Origin: an uncultured Ferrovibrio sp.
Lineage (GTDB): Bacteria; Pseudomonadota; Alphaproteobacteria; Ferrovibrionales; Ferrovibrionaceae
DNA length: 64,000 nucleotides
NCBI RefSeq assembly: GCF_937960835.1
Contig: NZ_CALGPC010000006.1
Span: 558,001 to 622,000 of the forward strand
Reading direction: 5' to 3'
The notes under the pieces are model-generated. The model was not told the DNA's origin, ran no database searches, and saw only the letters and a list, made by a program, of their open reading frames with translations. Made by a program: the position numbers and the translations under genes. This document shows positions 51,167 to 58,969 of the stretch, in pieces (the first letter of the stretch is position 1; each line of letters opens with the position of its first letter).

Positions 51167-52252
51167 TCAGGCAACGCGATAGCGTTCCAGCGCCGTCTCG
51201 TCGGGAATGAAGCCGATGCCGGGTTTATCCGGAATGGCGATCTTGCCTTGAGAGGGCAAGGGGATGTCGATGCCCATCCAGGCTGCGGGTTTGACATAAA
51301 GGAACTCGAACATGCCGATCTGATCGAGATGGGCCGCCAGTTGCAGTGTCGCCCAATAACCTGGCCCGAAATAAGGCGAATGGGGCATCAAGGTCTTGCC
51401 TAGAGCCTTGGCATGGCTTGCGACTTTCAGAAACTCGCTCACGCCGCCCAGCTTGGTGACGCTGGGTTGCGGATAGGTTAGTGCGGCCGCAAGCCGCGTG
51501 AACTCCATCGCCGTGCAGGCATTCTCGCCGGCGGAAAGCGGCACCCCGAAACGACCAAGACGCCGCAACGTATCGTAATCCTCCGGCGGGAAGATCGGCT
51601 CTTCCACCCAAAGGAGGTCGAGTTCCTTCAGCCGTGGCAGGATCGCTTCCGCCTCGGCGATAGACCAATGGCAATTCACGTCGGTGGTCAGCCGCACTTC
51701 CTTGCCGACCGCTTCGCGTCCGGCAGCGATGTTTTCGTACGTGATTTCGTGCAGCTTCACATCGGCATAGCCTTCCGCGACGGCTTGCACCGCGATGGCG
51801 GTAACCGGCTGTGGTTCGCCGTAGCGCACCAGGCTCGCATAGGCCGGCACCTTATCGCGCTTGCGTCCGCCGAGATATGTCGCCAGGCATTTGCCCGCCT
51901 GCTTGGCGGCCAGATCCCACAGCGCGATGTCCAATCCAGAGAGCGCGAAGATCGTAATGCCATATCGGCCCCAAATATGCAGCGCTTTCTGAATCTCCAG
52001 ATTGAAGGCCGGGATATCCTCGATGCGGCGGCCGACCACCAGCGGTGCCACCATGTCCATGACTGCAGCACGCACGGCATTCGCGCAGTTATAGGCAAAG
52101 GCTTCGCCCCAGCTGACCTGGCCGTCTTCGCTGGTGACTTTCACCAATACCGCATCGAAATGCGTCCAGCCGTGCTCGTTATGCCGCGGCCCGGTATAGA
52201 GGTCGTCGAAGGGAATTTTCAGCGTGATCGTTTCGACGTTTTTGATAAGCAT
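51167..52252 (-). CDS. enolase-superfamily (mandelate racemase/MLE) enzyme
   Basis: A 361-residue TIM-barrel enzyme with the N-terminal capping domain. Metal ligands are Asp in TTDVNCHWS (near 194), Glu in WVEEPIFP (near 219) and Glu in SAGENAC (near 245). A lysine stands in DVKLHE (near 161) and His in MPHSPYFGPG (near 295). The His-Asp dyad Asp of the mandelate-racemase subgroup seems replaced by Ser in QPSVTKLGG. With uronate dehydrogenase three bases upstream, a sugar-acid or aldarolactone step is likely: cycloisomerase or dehydratase. The exact reaction is open. Confidence 0.82.
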   Translation of the reverse strand: MLIKNVETITLKIPFDDLYTGPRHNEHGWTHFDAVLVKVTSEDGQVSWGEAFAYNCANAVRAAVMDMVAPLVVGRRIEDIPAFNLEIQKALHIWGRYGITIFALSGLDIALWDLAAKQAGKCLATYLGGRKRDKVPAYASLVRYGEPQPVTAIAVQAVAEGYADVKLHEITYENIAAGREAVGKEVRLTTDVNCHWSIAEAEAILPRLKELDLLWVEEPIFPPEDYDTLRRLGRFGVPLSAGENACTAMEFTRLAAALTYPQPSVTKLGGVSEFLKVASHAKALGKTLMPHSPYFGPGYWATLQLAAHLDQIGMFEFLYVKPAAWMGIDIPLPSQGKIAIPDKPGIGFIPDETALERYRVA

Positions 52253-52255
52253 CGC

Positions 52256-53074
52256 TTAAGCCTTCCTCAGCCGCGAGAAATCGCCGTCGAATTCCTGGCT
52301 GCAGAAAGGCGACCCGCCCTGGAAGTAATCGCCGATCTCGTCCTTCGGGAGTTTTTTCTGCGCCTCCAGTGCTGCAGCGGCAAAGTCCTCGGACTTTCCC
52401 TCCGGCTGGTAGCCCAGCCGCAGGGCATTGGAATTGTCCCACCAGGCCCGCTTGTTGTCGGACATGCCGTAAACCACCTCATAGACCAGATCGGGCGTCT
52501 CCAGGCCGATGCGGATCAGCTGCACCAGATCCTCCGGCTTGAGCCAGATCGCCAGGCGGCGTTCATCGATTGGCTGTTCAGCGAAATTGCCGATCCGGAT
52601 GCTGAGAACGCCCATGCCATGCTTATGGGCATACAATGCGCCAAGACCTTCGCCGAACAACTTGGAGAGGCCATAGCGGCTATCGGGTATCGGTACGGCT
52701 TCTATGCCAATTTTGGTGCTGCGCGGATAAAAGCCCATGACATGGTTTGAGGAAGCGAAGACCACCCGCTTAACGCCTTTGCGATGCGCTGCCTCGAACA
52801 GATTGTAGCAGCCGATGATGTTGGCGCTGAGGATCGTCTCCCAGGGGCCTTCCACCGAGAAGCCGCCCAGATGCACGATGCCGTCCACGCCTTCGCAGGC
52901 TGCCTCGACGGCTGCCATATCGGCCAGGTCGGCTTGGATGAACGTTTCGTCAGCCCGCAGATCGCCAGGGATTTTCAGGTCAGTCAGAATCAATTCGGGA
53001 TAGAGCGGCTTGAGCAGCTGGCGCAATCTGGTGCCAATTCCGCCGCTGGCGCCGGTCAGCAGGACCCGTTTCAT
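52256..53074 (-). CDS. udh: uronate dehydrogenase
   Basis: A 272-residue NAD-dependent short-chain dehydrogenase oxidising D-galacturonate or D-glucuronate to the aldarolactone. LTGASGGIGTRL starts the NAD fold, IVHLGGFSVEGPWE (near 68), FASSNHVMGFYPR (near 107) and YGLSKLFGE (catalytic Tyr/Lys, near 135) match characterised uronate dehydrogenases, as do WWDNSNALRLGY and the C-terminal FQGG. A GGAGG site precedes ATG. With the next gene it forms a two-gene sugar-acid operon, divergent from the pirin gene. Confidence 0.85.
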   Translation of the reverse strand: MKRVLLTGASGGIGTRLRQLLKPLYPELILTDLKIPGDLRADETFIQADLADMAAVEAACEGVDGIVHLGGFSVEGPWETILSANIIGCYNLFEAAHRKGVKRVVFASSNHVMGFYPRSTKIGIEAVPIPDSRYGLSKLFGEGLGALYAHKHGMGVLSIRIGNFAEQPIDERRLAIWLKPEDLVQLIRIGLETPDLVYEVVYGMSDNKRAWWDNSNALRLGYQPEGKSEDFAAAALEAQKKLPKDEIGDYFQGGSPFCSQEFDGDFSRLRKA

Positions 53075-53206
53075 GACATTTCCTCCCGCGGCCTATGACG
53101 AGCCAAGTTTGATCATCTCTTTGCCAGTCATCGACGGCAAGGGGCTATTCAGCAGGCTTGGGCAGGGAAGCGGGGTGCGTTAATCTGGTGGCGAAAGGAG
53201 ATCGCC

Positions 53207-54097
53207 ATGTCCGACCAGCTGCTGCCCGATTCCGTCGATCTCGTCATTACGCCGCGGCTGCGGGACCTGGGCGAGGGATTCAGCGTCCGCCGGATCTTAC
53301 CTTATGCACGGCGCCGTCATGTGGGCCCCTTTGTCTTTTTCGACCATATGGGACCGGTGCGGTTCGCCCCGGGCCAGGGATTGGATGTGCGCCCGCATCC
53401 GCATATCGGCTTGGCCACCATCACCTATCTTTTCGACGGCGAGATCATGCATCGCGACAGCCTTGGCGTGGTGCAGCCGATCCGTCCGGGCGACGTCAAC
53501 TGGATGGTGGCGGGCAAGGGGATCGTGCATTCCGAACGCACGCGGCCGGAACTGCGCGCCACGGGGGCGTCCTTGCATGGCATTCAATCCTGGATCGCGC
53601 TGCCGCAGGCCGATGAGGAAACTGACCCAAGCTTCCGGCATCATCCGGAATCCAGTCTTCCTGAAATCGTGCTATCCGGCGTCAAGCTGCGCCTGATCGC
53701 AGGACAGGCCTTCGGGGCCGTTTCCCCGGTGCAGACCTTTGCTCCGATGTTCTATTGCGATGCCCAGCTCAGCCCTGGCGCCAGCTTGCAGATGCCAGAA
53801 CATTATGAAGAACGGGCGCTGTATGTCGCGGAAGGCAATGCTGTTATCGACGGCGAAATCTACGATGCTGGCACGATGCTGGTCTTCAAATCTGATGCAC
53901 AGCCCCAGATCCAGGCACAGGGAGCGGCGCGGCTGATGCTGCTGGGCGGCGCACCGCTGGATGGCGAGCGGCATCTATGGTGGAACTTTGTATCCAGCTC
54001 GAAGGAGCGGATCGAGCGGGCCAAGCGCGACTGGAGCGAAGGCCGTTTTGCCCTCGTGCCGGGCGAGACCGACTTCATCCCGTTGCCGGAAATGTAA
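53207..54097 (+). CDS. pirin-family protein
   Basis: A 296-residue bicupin. The N-terminal cupin carries the iron-binding pattern PHPHIGLATITYLFDGEIMHRDS (near 64-86) and GKGIVHSE (near 106). Pirins include quercetin dioxygenases and redox-sensing regulators; the function here is unknown. A strong AAAGGAG site precedes ATG. The gap to the divergent udh gene has no clear operator. Confidence 0.9.
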   Translation: MSDQLLPDSVDLVITPRLRDLGEGFSVRRILPYARRRHVGPFVFFDHMGPVRFAPGQGLDVRPHPHIGLATITYLFDGEIMHRDSLGVVQPIRPGDVNWMVAGKGIVHSERTRPELRATGASLHGIQSWIALPQADEETDPSFRHHPESSLPEIVLSGVKLRLIAGQAFGAVSPVQTFAPMFYCDAQLSPGASLQMPEHYEERALYVAEGNAVIDGEIYDAGTMLVFKSDAQPQIQAQGAARLMLLGGAPLDGERHLWWNFVSSSKERIERAKRDWSEGRFALVPGETDFIPLPEM

Positions 54098-54114
54098 TCC
54101 CGGCTGGTGTTCGA

Positions 54115-54948
54115 CTAACGGCGCGGCCGCGCCGGGGCGCGGGGCTCTGGCGTCGGGCCGTATTCCACGCTGGGCGTGGTGCGCATCGGCTGCGGATAAA
54201 GGGCCATGAGATCGGCCACCTCATCCGGCAGATCGGTCGTCACCGGCAGGCCCAGAGCAATCGCCTCATCCGCCGTAATCGGGTAATCGTGGGTCCAGTC
54301 GCCGCGGCTGAGCTGATCGGCCAGCGCTGCGGCTTTGTCGGCATCCATGTGGCGCATCAGCAGTTCGGTGGCAGCCGCGCGCAACTGGCGGGTGGCCTTC
54401 TCCCCGATATCCGCATGGATCAAGGTCTGGTCATCAATTTCGGCGATTGGCTTTTCGCGCACGACCCGGGCCAGCGATGCAGCCGGGACACCGCCGATCT
54501 GCGGGTCGATCGGCCCCAGCATGGCATGCGGCGCCATGACGATGCGATCCGCCGCCAGGGCGATCAGCGTGCCGCCAGACAGGGCGAGATGCGGGACGAA
54601 GGCGGTGATCTTACCGCCATGACGGCGCAAGGCGGCCGCGATCTGCATGGAGGCGATCACCAGTCCGCCGGGGGTATGCAAAACGATGTCGATGGGCGTT
54701 TCGGGATCCGTTTCGCGGATGGCGCGAATGATCTCTTCGGCATCGTCAATATCGATGTAGCGCACCAGCGGAAAGCCCAGCAACCGCATGGTTTCCTGGC
54801 GATGCACCAGGGTAATGACGCGTGATCCGCGCTTGCGCTGCAGCTGCATGATCTTCCGCGCCCGCGCCAAGATCAGGAAACGCTGGCGCAGCATAGGCTG
54901 CAGCGCCATGACGATGAAAAAGAGCCAGAACAGATCGCCGATTGCCAT
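54115..54948 (-). CDS. SDH-type membrane serine protease (Clp/SppA-like fold)
   Basis: A 277-residue protein with an N-terminal membrane helix (LFWLFFIVMALQPML) followed by a ClpP-like crotonase-fold domain. The nucleophile is Ser in PHLALSGGTLIALAA (near 124), after HTPGGLVIAS (near 91), which is the glycine-rich oxyanion strand; Lys/Asp partners are in GPIDPQIGG. It belongs to the serine dehydrogenase proteinase family (SDH_sah), unrelated to metabolism despite the name. The C-terminus is Pro/Arg-rich. It is likely anchored at the inner membrane; substrates are unknown. Confidence 0.85.
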   Translation of the reverse strand: MAIGDLFWLFFIVMALQPMLRQRFLILARARKIMQLQRKRGSRVITLVHRQETMRLLGFPLVRYIDIDDAEEIIRAIRETDPETPIDIVLHTPGGLVIASMQIAAALRRHGGKITAFVPHLALSGGTLIALAADRIVMAPHAMLGPIDPQIGGVPAASLARVVREKPIAEIDDQTLIHADIGEKATRQLRAAATELLMRHMDADKAAALADQLSRGDWTHDYPITADEAIALGLPVTTDLPDEVADLMALYPQPMRTTPSVEYGPTPEPRAPARPRR

Positions 54949-55098
54949 TGTGGTTTGATCCTTGTGCGTAAGCGGCGGGCACAGTGCCGGAACGCCCTTG
55001 GCCGCAAGATATTCTTCTTCCCCAGAAATATTGTTGCGGTGGGAACCTGCCGGCGGTCCTCAATCGTTCCATTAAGGTTGGCTCCGCAAGTGATCGCT

Positions 55099-55112
55099 TT
55101 GACTTGGGTCAA
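55099..55112 (+). promoter_or_regulatory. FNR/FixK/ANR-type box upstream of the alcohol dehydrogenase
   Basis: TTGA-CTTGGG-TCAA fits the TTGA-N6-TCAA consensus of FNR-family activators. A -10-like TATATG (55133-55138) puts the likely transcript start near 55145, so the box centres about 40 bases upstream, the class II activation position. An overlapping GACTTG-GGT-CAAGTC dyad adds symmetry. Low-oxygen induction of the operon is the inference; adhA of Pseudomonas aeruginosa is a known ANR target. Confidence 0.65.
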
Positions 55113-55157
55113 GTCATGCAGCAGGGGCCGGGTATATGGACGAGGGGGAGAAAAACA

Positions 55158-56213
55158 ATGCGAGCCATGCTGCTGCATTCGGCTGGCCGGCCGTTGGTGA
55201 TGACGGAAACGCCCGAGCCGAACCCGGGATCCCAGGAGATTGTCGTCAAGGTTGCCGCCTGCGGTGTCTGCCGCACCGATCTGCATGTTGTCGATGGTGA
55301 GCTGCGGCAGCCTAAGCTGCCGATCATCCCCGGGCATGAAATCGTTGGCCATGTAATCGCGCTGGGGCGCGATGTGGATACCTTCAAGCTGGGCGACCGG
55401 GTCGGCATACCGTGGCTGGGCTGGACTTGCGGCATCTGCAGCTATTGCAGGAATGGGCAGGAGAATCTGTGCGAGCAGGCGCGCTTCACCGGCTATCAGA
55501 TCGATGGCGGATATGCTGAACGGGCGGTGGTCGATCATCGCTACTGTTTCCCCATTCCCGACGGGATCAGCGATGTCGAGGCTGCGCCATTGCTCTGCGC
55601 CGGCTTGATCGGTTACCGGGCCTATCGCATGGCGGGGCCGGTCCGCAGCCTGGGGCTCTATGGCTTCGGCGCTGCCGCCCATATCCTGATCCAGGTTGCC
55701 AATGCACAGGGCGTGAAGGTTTTTGCCTTCACGCGCCCAGGCGACACCGAGCGCCAGGCTTTTGCGCGGCAGCTCGGTGCCGTTTGGGCCGGCTCGTCCG
55801 ATGCGAGTCCCGACGAGCCGCTCGATGCGGCGATCATTTTCGCGCCGGTGGGCGCGCTGGTTCCTCTGGCGCTGAAGGCAGTGCGCAAGGGGGGAACGGT
55901 GATCTGCGCTGGCATCCATATGAGTGACATCCCGCGCTTCCCGTACGAGCTTCTATGGGGTGAACGGACGGTGCGGTCAGTGGCCAATCTGACCCGCCAG
56001 GATGCCATTGATTTCCTCGCCCTGGCGCCCACCATCCCGGTCCGAACGTATCCGGTTTCCTATCCGCTGGCCGATGCCAACCGCGCCCTGGCCGATCTGC
56101 GTGCTGGACGCGTGGAAGGGGCTGCGGTTCTGGTTGTCCAGGAGCCCGCCAAGAACTGGATTGATTCCGGCAAGAGCACTAGCTTTCAGGGCGAGGAGGA
56201 AGCCCTGCCATGA
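55158..56213 (+). CDS. zinc-dependent alcohol dehydrogenase
   Basis: A 351-residue medium-chain dehydrogenase. Catalytic zinc ligands are Cys in GVCRTDLH (near 38) and His in PGHEIVGHV (near 61); the structural zinc has CGICSYCRNGQENLC (near 93-107). The NAD fold starts at GLYGFGAAAH near 172. It fits the zinc-alcohol-dehydrogenase branch close to AdhA of pseudomonads. ATG 55158 follows a purine-rich GAGGGGGAG. Its stop overlaps the aldehyde dehydrogenase start (ATGA), so alcohol and aldehyde oxidation, or fermentative reduction at low oxygen, are coupled. Confidence 0.9.
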   Translation: MRAMLLHSAGRPLVMTETPEPNPGSQEIVVKVAACGVCRTDLHVVDGELRQPKLPIIPGHEIVGHVIALGRDVDTFKLGDRVGIPWLGWTCGICSYCRNGQENLCEQARFTGYQIDGGYAERAVVDHRYCFPIPDGISDVEAAPLLCAGLIGYRAYRMAGPVRSLGLYGFGAAAHILIQVANAQGVKVFAFTRPGDTERQAFARQLGAVWAGSSDASPDEPLDAAIIFAPVGALVPLALKAVRKGGTVICAGIHMSDIPRFPYELLWGERTVRSVANLTRQDAIDFLALAPTIPVRTYPVSYPLADANRALADLRAGRVEGAAVLVVQEPAKNWIDSGKSTSFQGEEEALP

Positions 56214-57667
56214 CCCATCTGAAACACGCTGACCTGTTGCGCCGCCAGGCCTATATCGACGGAGCCTGGGTATCCGCCGATTCCGGCAAGACTTTTCCAG
56301 TGACCAATCCTGCCGATGGCAGCCTGATCGCGGAAGTCCCGGATATGGGCCGCGCTGAGACGCGCCGGGCGATTGTCGCCGCCGAAGCAGCCTGGCCAGC
56401 CTGGGCGCAGCTGACGGCCAAGCAGCGGGCAGGGATCTTGCGCAAATGGTACGAACTGATCCTGCAGCATCAGGACGACCTCGGCGCGCTGATGACGCTG
56501 GAGCAAGGCAAGCCCTATGTGGAGGCCAAGGGCGAAGTCATATATGGCGCCAGCTTCGTCGAATGGTTCGCCGAGGAAGGCCGCCGCATCTATGGCGATG
56601 TCATTCCCGCTCACGCGCCGGACAAGCGCATTATCGTGCTCAAGCAGCCGGTGGGCGTTGTGGCAGCCATCACGCCCTGGAACTTCCCTGTCGCCATGAT
56701 CACCCGCAAGGTCGCGCCGGCCTTGGCCGCCGGATGCCCGGTGGTTGTGAAGCCAGCCGAAGACACGCCGCTTTGCGCGCTGGCGCTTGCCAAGCTGGCT
56801 GAAGAAGCTGGCATCCCGAAGGGCGTTTTCAACGTCGTCACGTCGATGCAGGCCCCGGAAGTTGGTCTGGAACTGACCACCAATCCGATTGTGCGCAAGG
56901 TGTCGTTCACAGGCTCTACCGAGGTTGGCAAGATTCTGATGCGGCAAAGCGCCGATACCATTAAGAAGCTGTCGCTGGAGCTCGGCGGCAATGCGCCGTT
57001 CATCGTCTTCGACGATGCCGATCTCGATGCGGCTGTTGCTGGTGCGATGATCTCGAAGTACCGCAACACCGGCCAGACCTGTGTCTGCGCCAACCGTCTT
57101 CTGGTGCAGGACAAGATCTACGACGCCTTTGCCGGAAAACTGACGGAAGCCGTGAAGAAGCTGAAAACCGGCCCCGGTTTTACTGAAGGTGTCAACCAAG
57201 GTCCGCTGATCAACCAGGATGCTTTGAACAAGGTCGAGCGCCTGGTGGCCGATGCAAAGGCGAAAGGCGCCAAGGTGCTGGTCGGCGGCGCGCGGCATGA
57301 ACTGGGCGGCACCTTCTATCAGCCCAGTGTGATCACCGATGCCACGCCCGACATGGCGGTGGCGCAGGAAGAGATATTCGGTCCGGTGGCGGTGCTGTTC
57401 CGCTTCAAGGACGAGTCCGAAGCGATCAAGCTAGCCAACGACACGCCTTACGGCTTGGCGGCATACTTCTACAGCCGCGACATCGGGCGCGTCTGGCGCG
57501 TTGCTGAGCAGCTGCATTACGGCATTGTCGGTATCAACGAAGGCCTGATCTCCACGGCTGAAGCGCCCTTCGGCGGCATGAAGGAATCAGGCATGGGCCG
57601 CGAAGGCTCGAAATACGGCGTCGATAGTTTCGTTGAGATCAAATATCTCTGCCTCGGCGGTATTTGA
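56210..57667 (+). CDS. gabD: succinate-semialdehyde dehydrogenase (NAD(P)+)
   Basis: A 485-residue aldehyde dehydrogenase. Catalytic Glu is in LELGGNAPF (near 259) and Cys in GQTCVCAN (near 293, the double-Cys form typical of GabD). TPWNFPVAMITRK (near 157) and FTGSTEVGK (near 235) bind the cofactor; EAPFGGMKESGMGREG marks the C-terminus. It would finish 4-aminobutyrate or 4-hydroxybutyrate breakdown to succinate. The 4-bp overlap with the alcohol dehydrogenase suggests a 4-hydroxybutyrate to succinate route, though a wider aldehyde range is possible. Confidence 0.9.
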   Translation: MTHLKHADLLRRQAYIDGAWVSADSGKTFPVTNPADGSLIAEVPDMGRAETRRAIVAAEAAWPAWAQLTAKQRAGILRKWYELILQHQDDLGALMTLEQGKPYVEAKGEVIYGASFVEWFAEEGRRIYGDVIPAHAPDKRIIVLKQPVGVVAAITPWNFPVAMITRKVAPALAAGCPVVVKPAEDTPLCALALAKLAEEAGIPKGVFNVVTSMQAPEVGLELTTNPIVRKVSFTGSTEVGKILMRQSADTIKKLSLELGGNAPFIVFDDADLDAAVAGAMISKYRNTGQTCVCANRLLVQDKIYDAFAGKLTEAVKKLKTGPGFTEGVNQGPLINQDALNKVERLVADAKAKGAKVLVGGARHELGGTFYQPSVITDATPDMAVAQEEIFGPVAVLFRFKDESEAIKLANDTPYGLAAYFYSRDIGRVWRVAEQLHYGIVGINEGLISTAEAPFGGMKESGMGREGSKYGVDSFVEIKYLCLGGI

Positions 57668-57796
57668 GGCGCCTGCATAAATCCATGCCATCAAGGTATT
57701 GGCCGCCCACGCGGCCGATACCGTATATTGAGCAGCCTGTCTGGCCAGCGGCCCATCAGAGAGCCGCGGCCTCCTCCCCAGGCTGAAGAGGGTAGT

Positions 57797-58930
57797 ATGG
57801 TCGAGCGTTGCGATATTGTGATCATTGGCGGTGGCATTGCCGGCGCCGGTGCTGGTTATGCATTGGCCCGTGAAGGCAAGCGTGTTGTGCTGCTGGAGCG
57901 GGAGAGTCAGCCGGGTTACCACACCACCGGCCGTTCGGCGGCGCTGTATGCCGAAACCTACGGCAATGCGCCGATTCGCGCGCTTACCGTGGCCAGCCGT
58001 GATTTCCTGCACAATCCGCCACCGGGCTTTTCTGATGTACCGATCCTGACGCCGCGTGGCGCTATGCATGTCGGCGGCATGGAAAAGGCCGCCACTTTAG
58101 ATGCCGACTTCGAGGAGATGCGCAAGCTGGTGCCCACGCTGCGGCGTCTGACGGCGCAGGAAACCGTGGATATCATGCCGGTGCTGAAGCCGGAGGCGGC
58201 CGCCGGCGGCGCAATCTTCGAGCCCGAGGCCAAGGATATCGAGGTCCATGCGCTGCATCGCGGTTTTCTGCGCGGCATGACGGCTGCGGGCGGTCGTATC
58301 GTTACGGATGCTGAAGTTATCGGGGTTGCGCGGGTTAATGGCGACTGGCAGGTGGAAAGCAGCAACGGCAGCTTCGCCGCGCCGGTCCTGATCAACGCGG
58401 CTGGCGCCTGGGCCGATATCATTGCTTCGATCGCCGGCGTGCCGCCGATCGGCCTGCAGCCCAAGCGGCGCACTGCCGTGACTTTCGATCCACCCAATGG
58501 AGTTTCGATCCACGATTGGCCGATGGTGATCGAGGCGGACGAATCCTTCTATTTCAAGCCCGATGCCGGACGCATCTTGCTTTCACCCTGCGACGAGACG
58601 GACAGTGAGGCCTGCGACGCGCAGCCGGACGAAATGGACATCGCCATCGCAGTCGACCGGCTGGAAACAGCGACCACGCTCCAGGTGCGGCGTCTGGCGG
58701 CGAAATGGGCCGGTCTGCGGTCCTTCGTGGCCGACCGCACCATCGTCTGTGGCTTCGATCCCGCCGCGCCGGGCTTTTTCTGGCTGGCAGCACAGGGTGG
58801 TTATGGCATCCAGACCTCTGCAGCCATGAGCCGGGTTGCCGGGGCTCTTGCACTGGGGCGTGGATTGCCCAACGATATTGTCGACCTCGGGCTCACCGAG
58901 CGCGATTTGAGCCCGGCGCGGTTGAGATAA
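57797..58930 (+). CDS. dauA: FAD-dependent D-amino-acid dehydrogenase, DauA-like
   Basis: A 377-residue DAO-type flavoprotein. The dinucleotide fold is IIGGGIAGAGAGYALA (near 8), followed by GYHTTGRSAALYAETYG (near 44), HDWPMVIEADESFYFKPD (near 240) and WLAAQGGYGIQTSAAMS (near 336). These segments and the length match D-arginine dehydrogenase of Pseudomonas aeruginosa, which oxidises basic D-amino acids; glycine or sarcosine oxidases are more distant. ATG 57797 follows AGAGGG, so the longer frame to 57728 is rejected. Its stop codon lies within a 15-bp tandem repeat. Confidence 0.75.
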   Translation: MVERCDIVIIGGGIAGAGAGYALAREGKRVVLLERESQPGYHTTGRSAALYAETYGNAPIRALTVASRDFLHNPPPGFSDVPILTPRGAMHVGGMEKAATLDADFEEMRKLVPTLRRLTAQETVDIMPVLKPEAAAGGAIFEPEAKDIEVHALHRGFLRGMTAAGGRIVTDAEVIGVARVNGDWQVESSNGSFAAPVLINAAGAWADIIASIAGVPPIGLQPKRRTAVTFDPPNGVSIHDWPMVIEADESFYFKPDAGRILLSPCDETDSEACDAQPDEMDIAIAVDRLETATTLQVRRLAAKWAGLRSFVADRTIVCGFDPAAPGFFWLAAQGGYGIQTSAAMSRVAGALALGRGLPNDIVDLGLTERDLSPARLR

Positions 58931-58966
58931 CCCCCATTGAGATAACCCTCATTGAGATAGCTCTAT
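58922..58966. repeat. 15-bp tandem repeat, three copies
   Basis: TTGAGATAACCCCCA (58922-58936), TTGAGATAACCCTCA (58937-58951) and TTGAGATAGCTCTAT (58952-58966). The first copy holds the stop codon of the flavoprotein gene; the third ends three bases before the next start. The unit length keeps reading frame. Copies two and three repeat the stop-containing end of the gene, consistent with slippage duplication. Confidence 0.7.
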
Positions 58967-58969
58967 GCG

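Noticed and set aside
54873..55919. A 348-codon minus-strand frame over the alcohol dehydrogenase gene
   Set aside because: It covers the FNR-type box and zinc motifs of the plus-strand gene and has no domain of its own.
58922..58966. CRISPR-like array
   Set aside because: The three units are directly adjacent without spacers and only 15 bases long; no cas genes are present.
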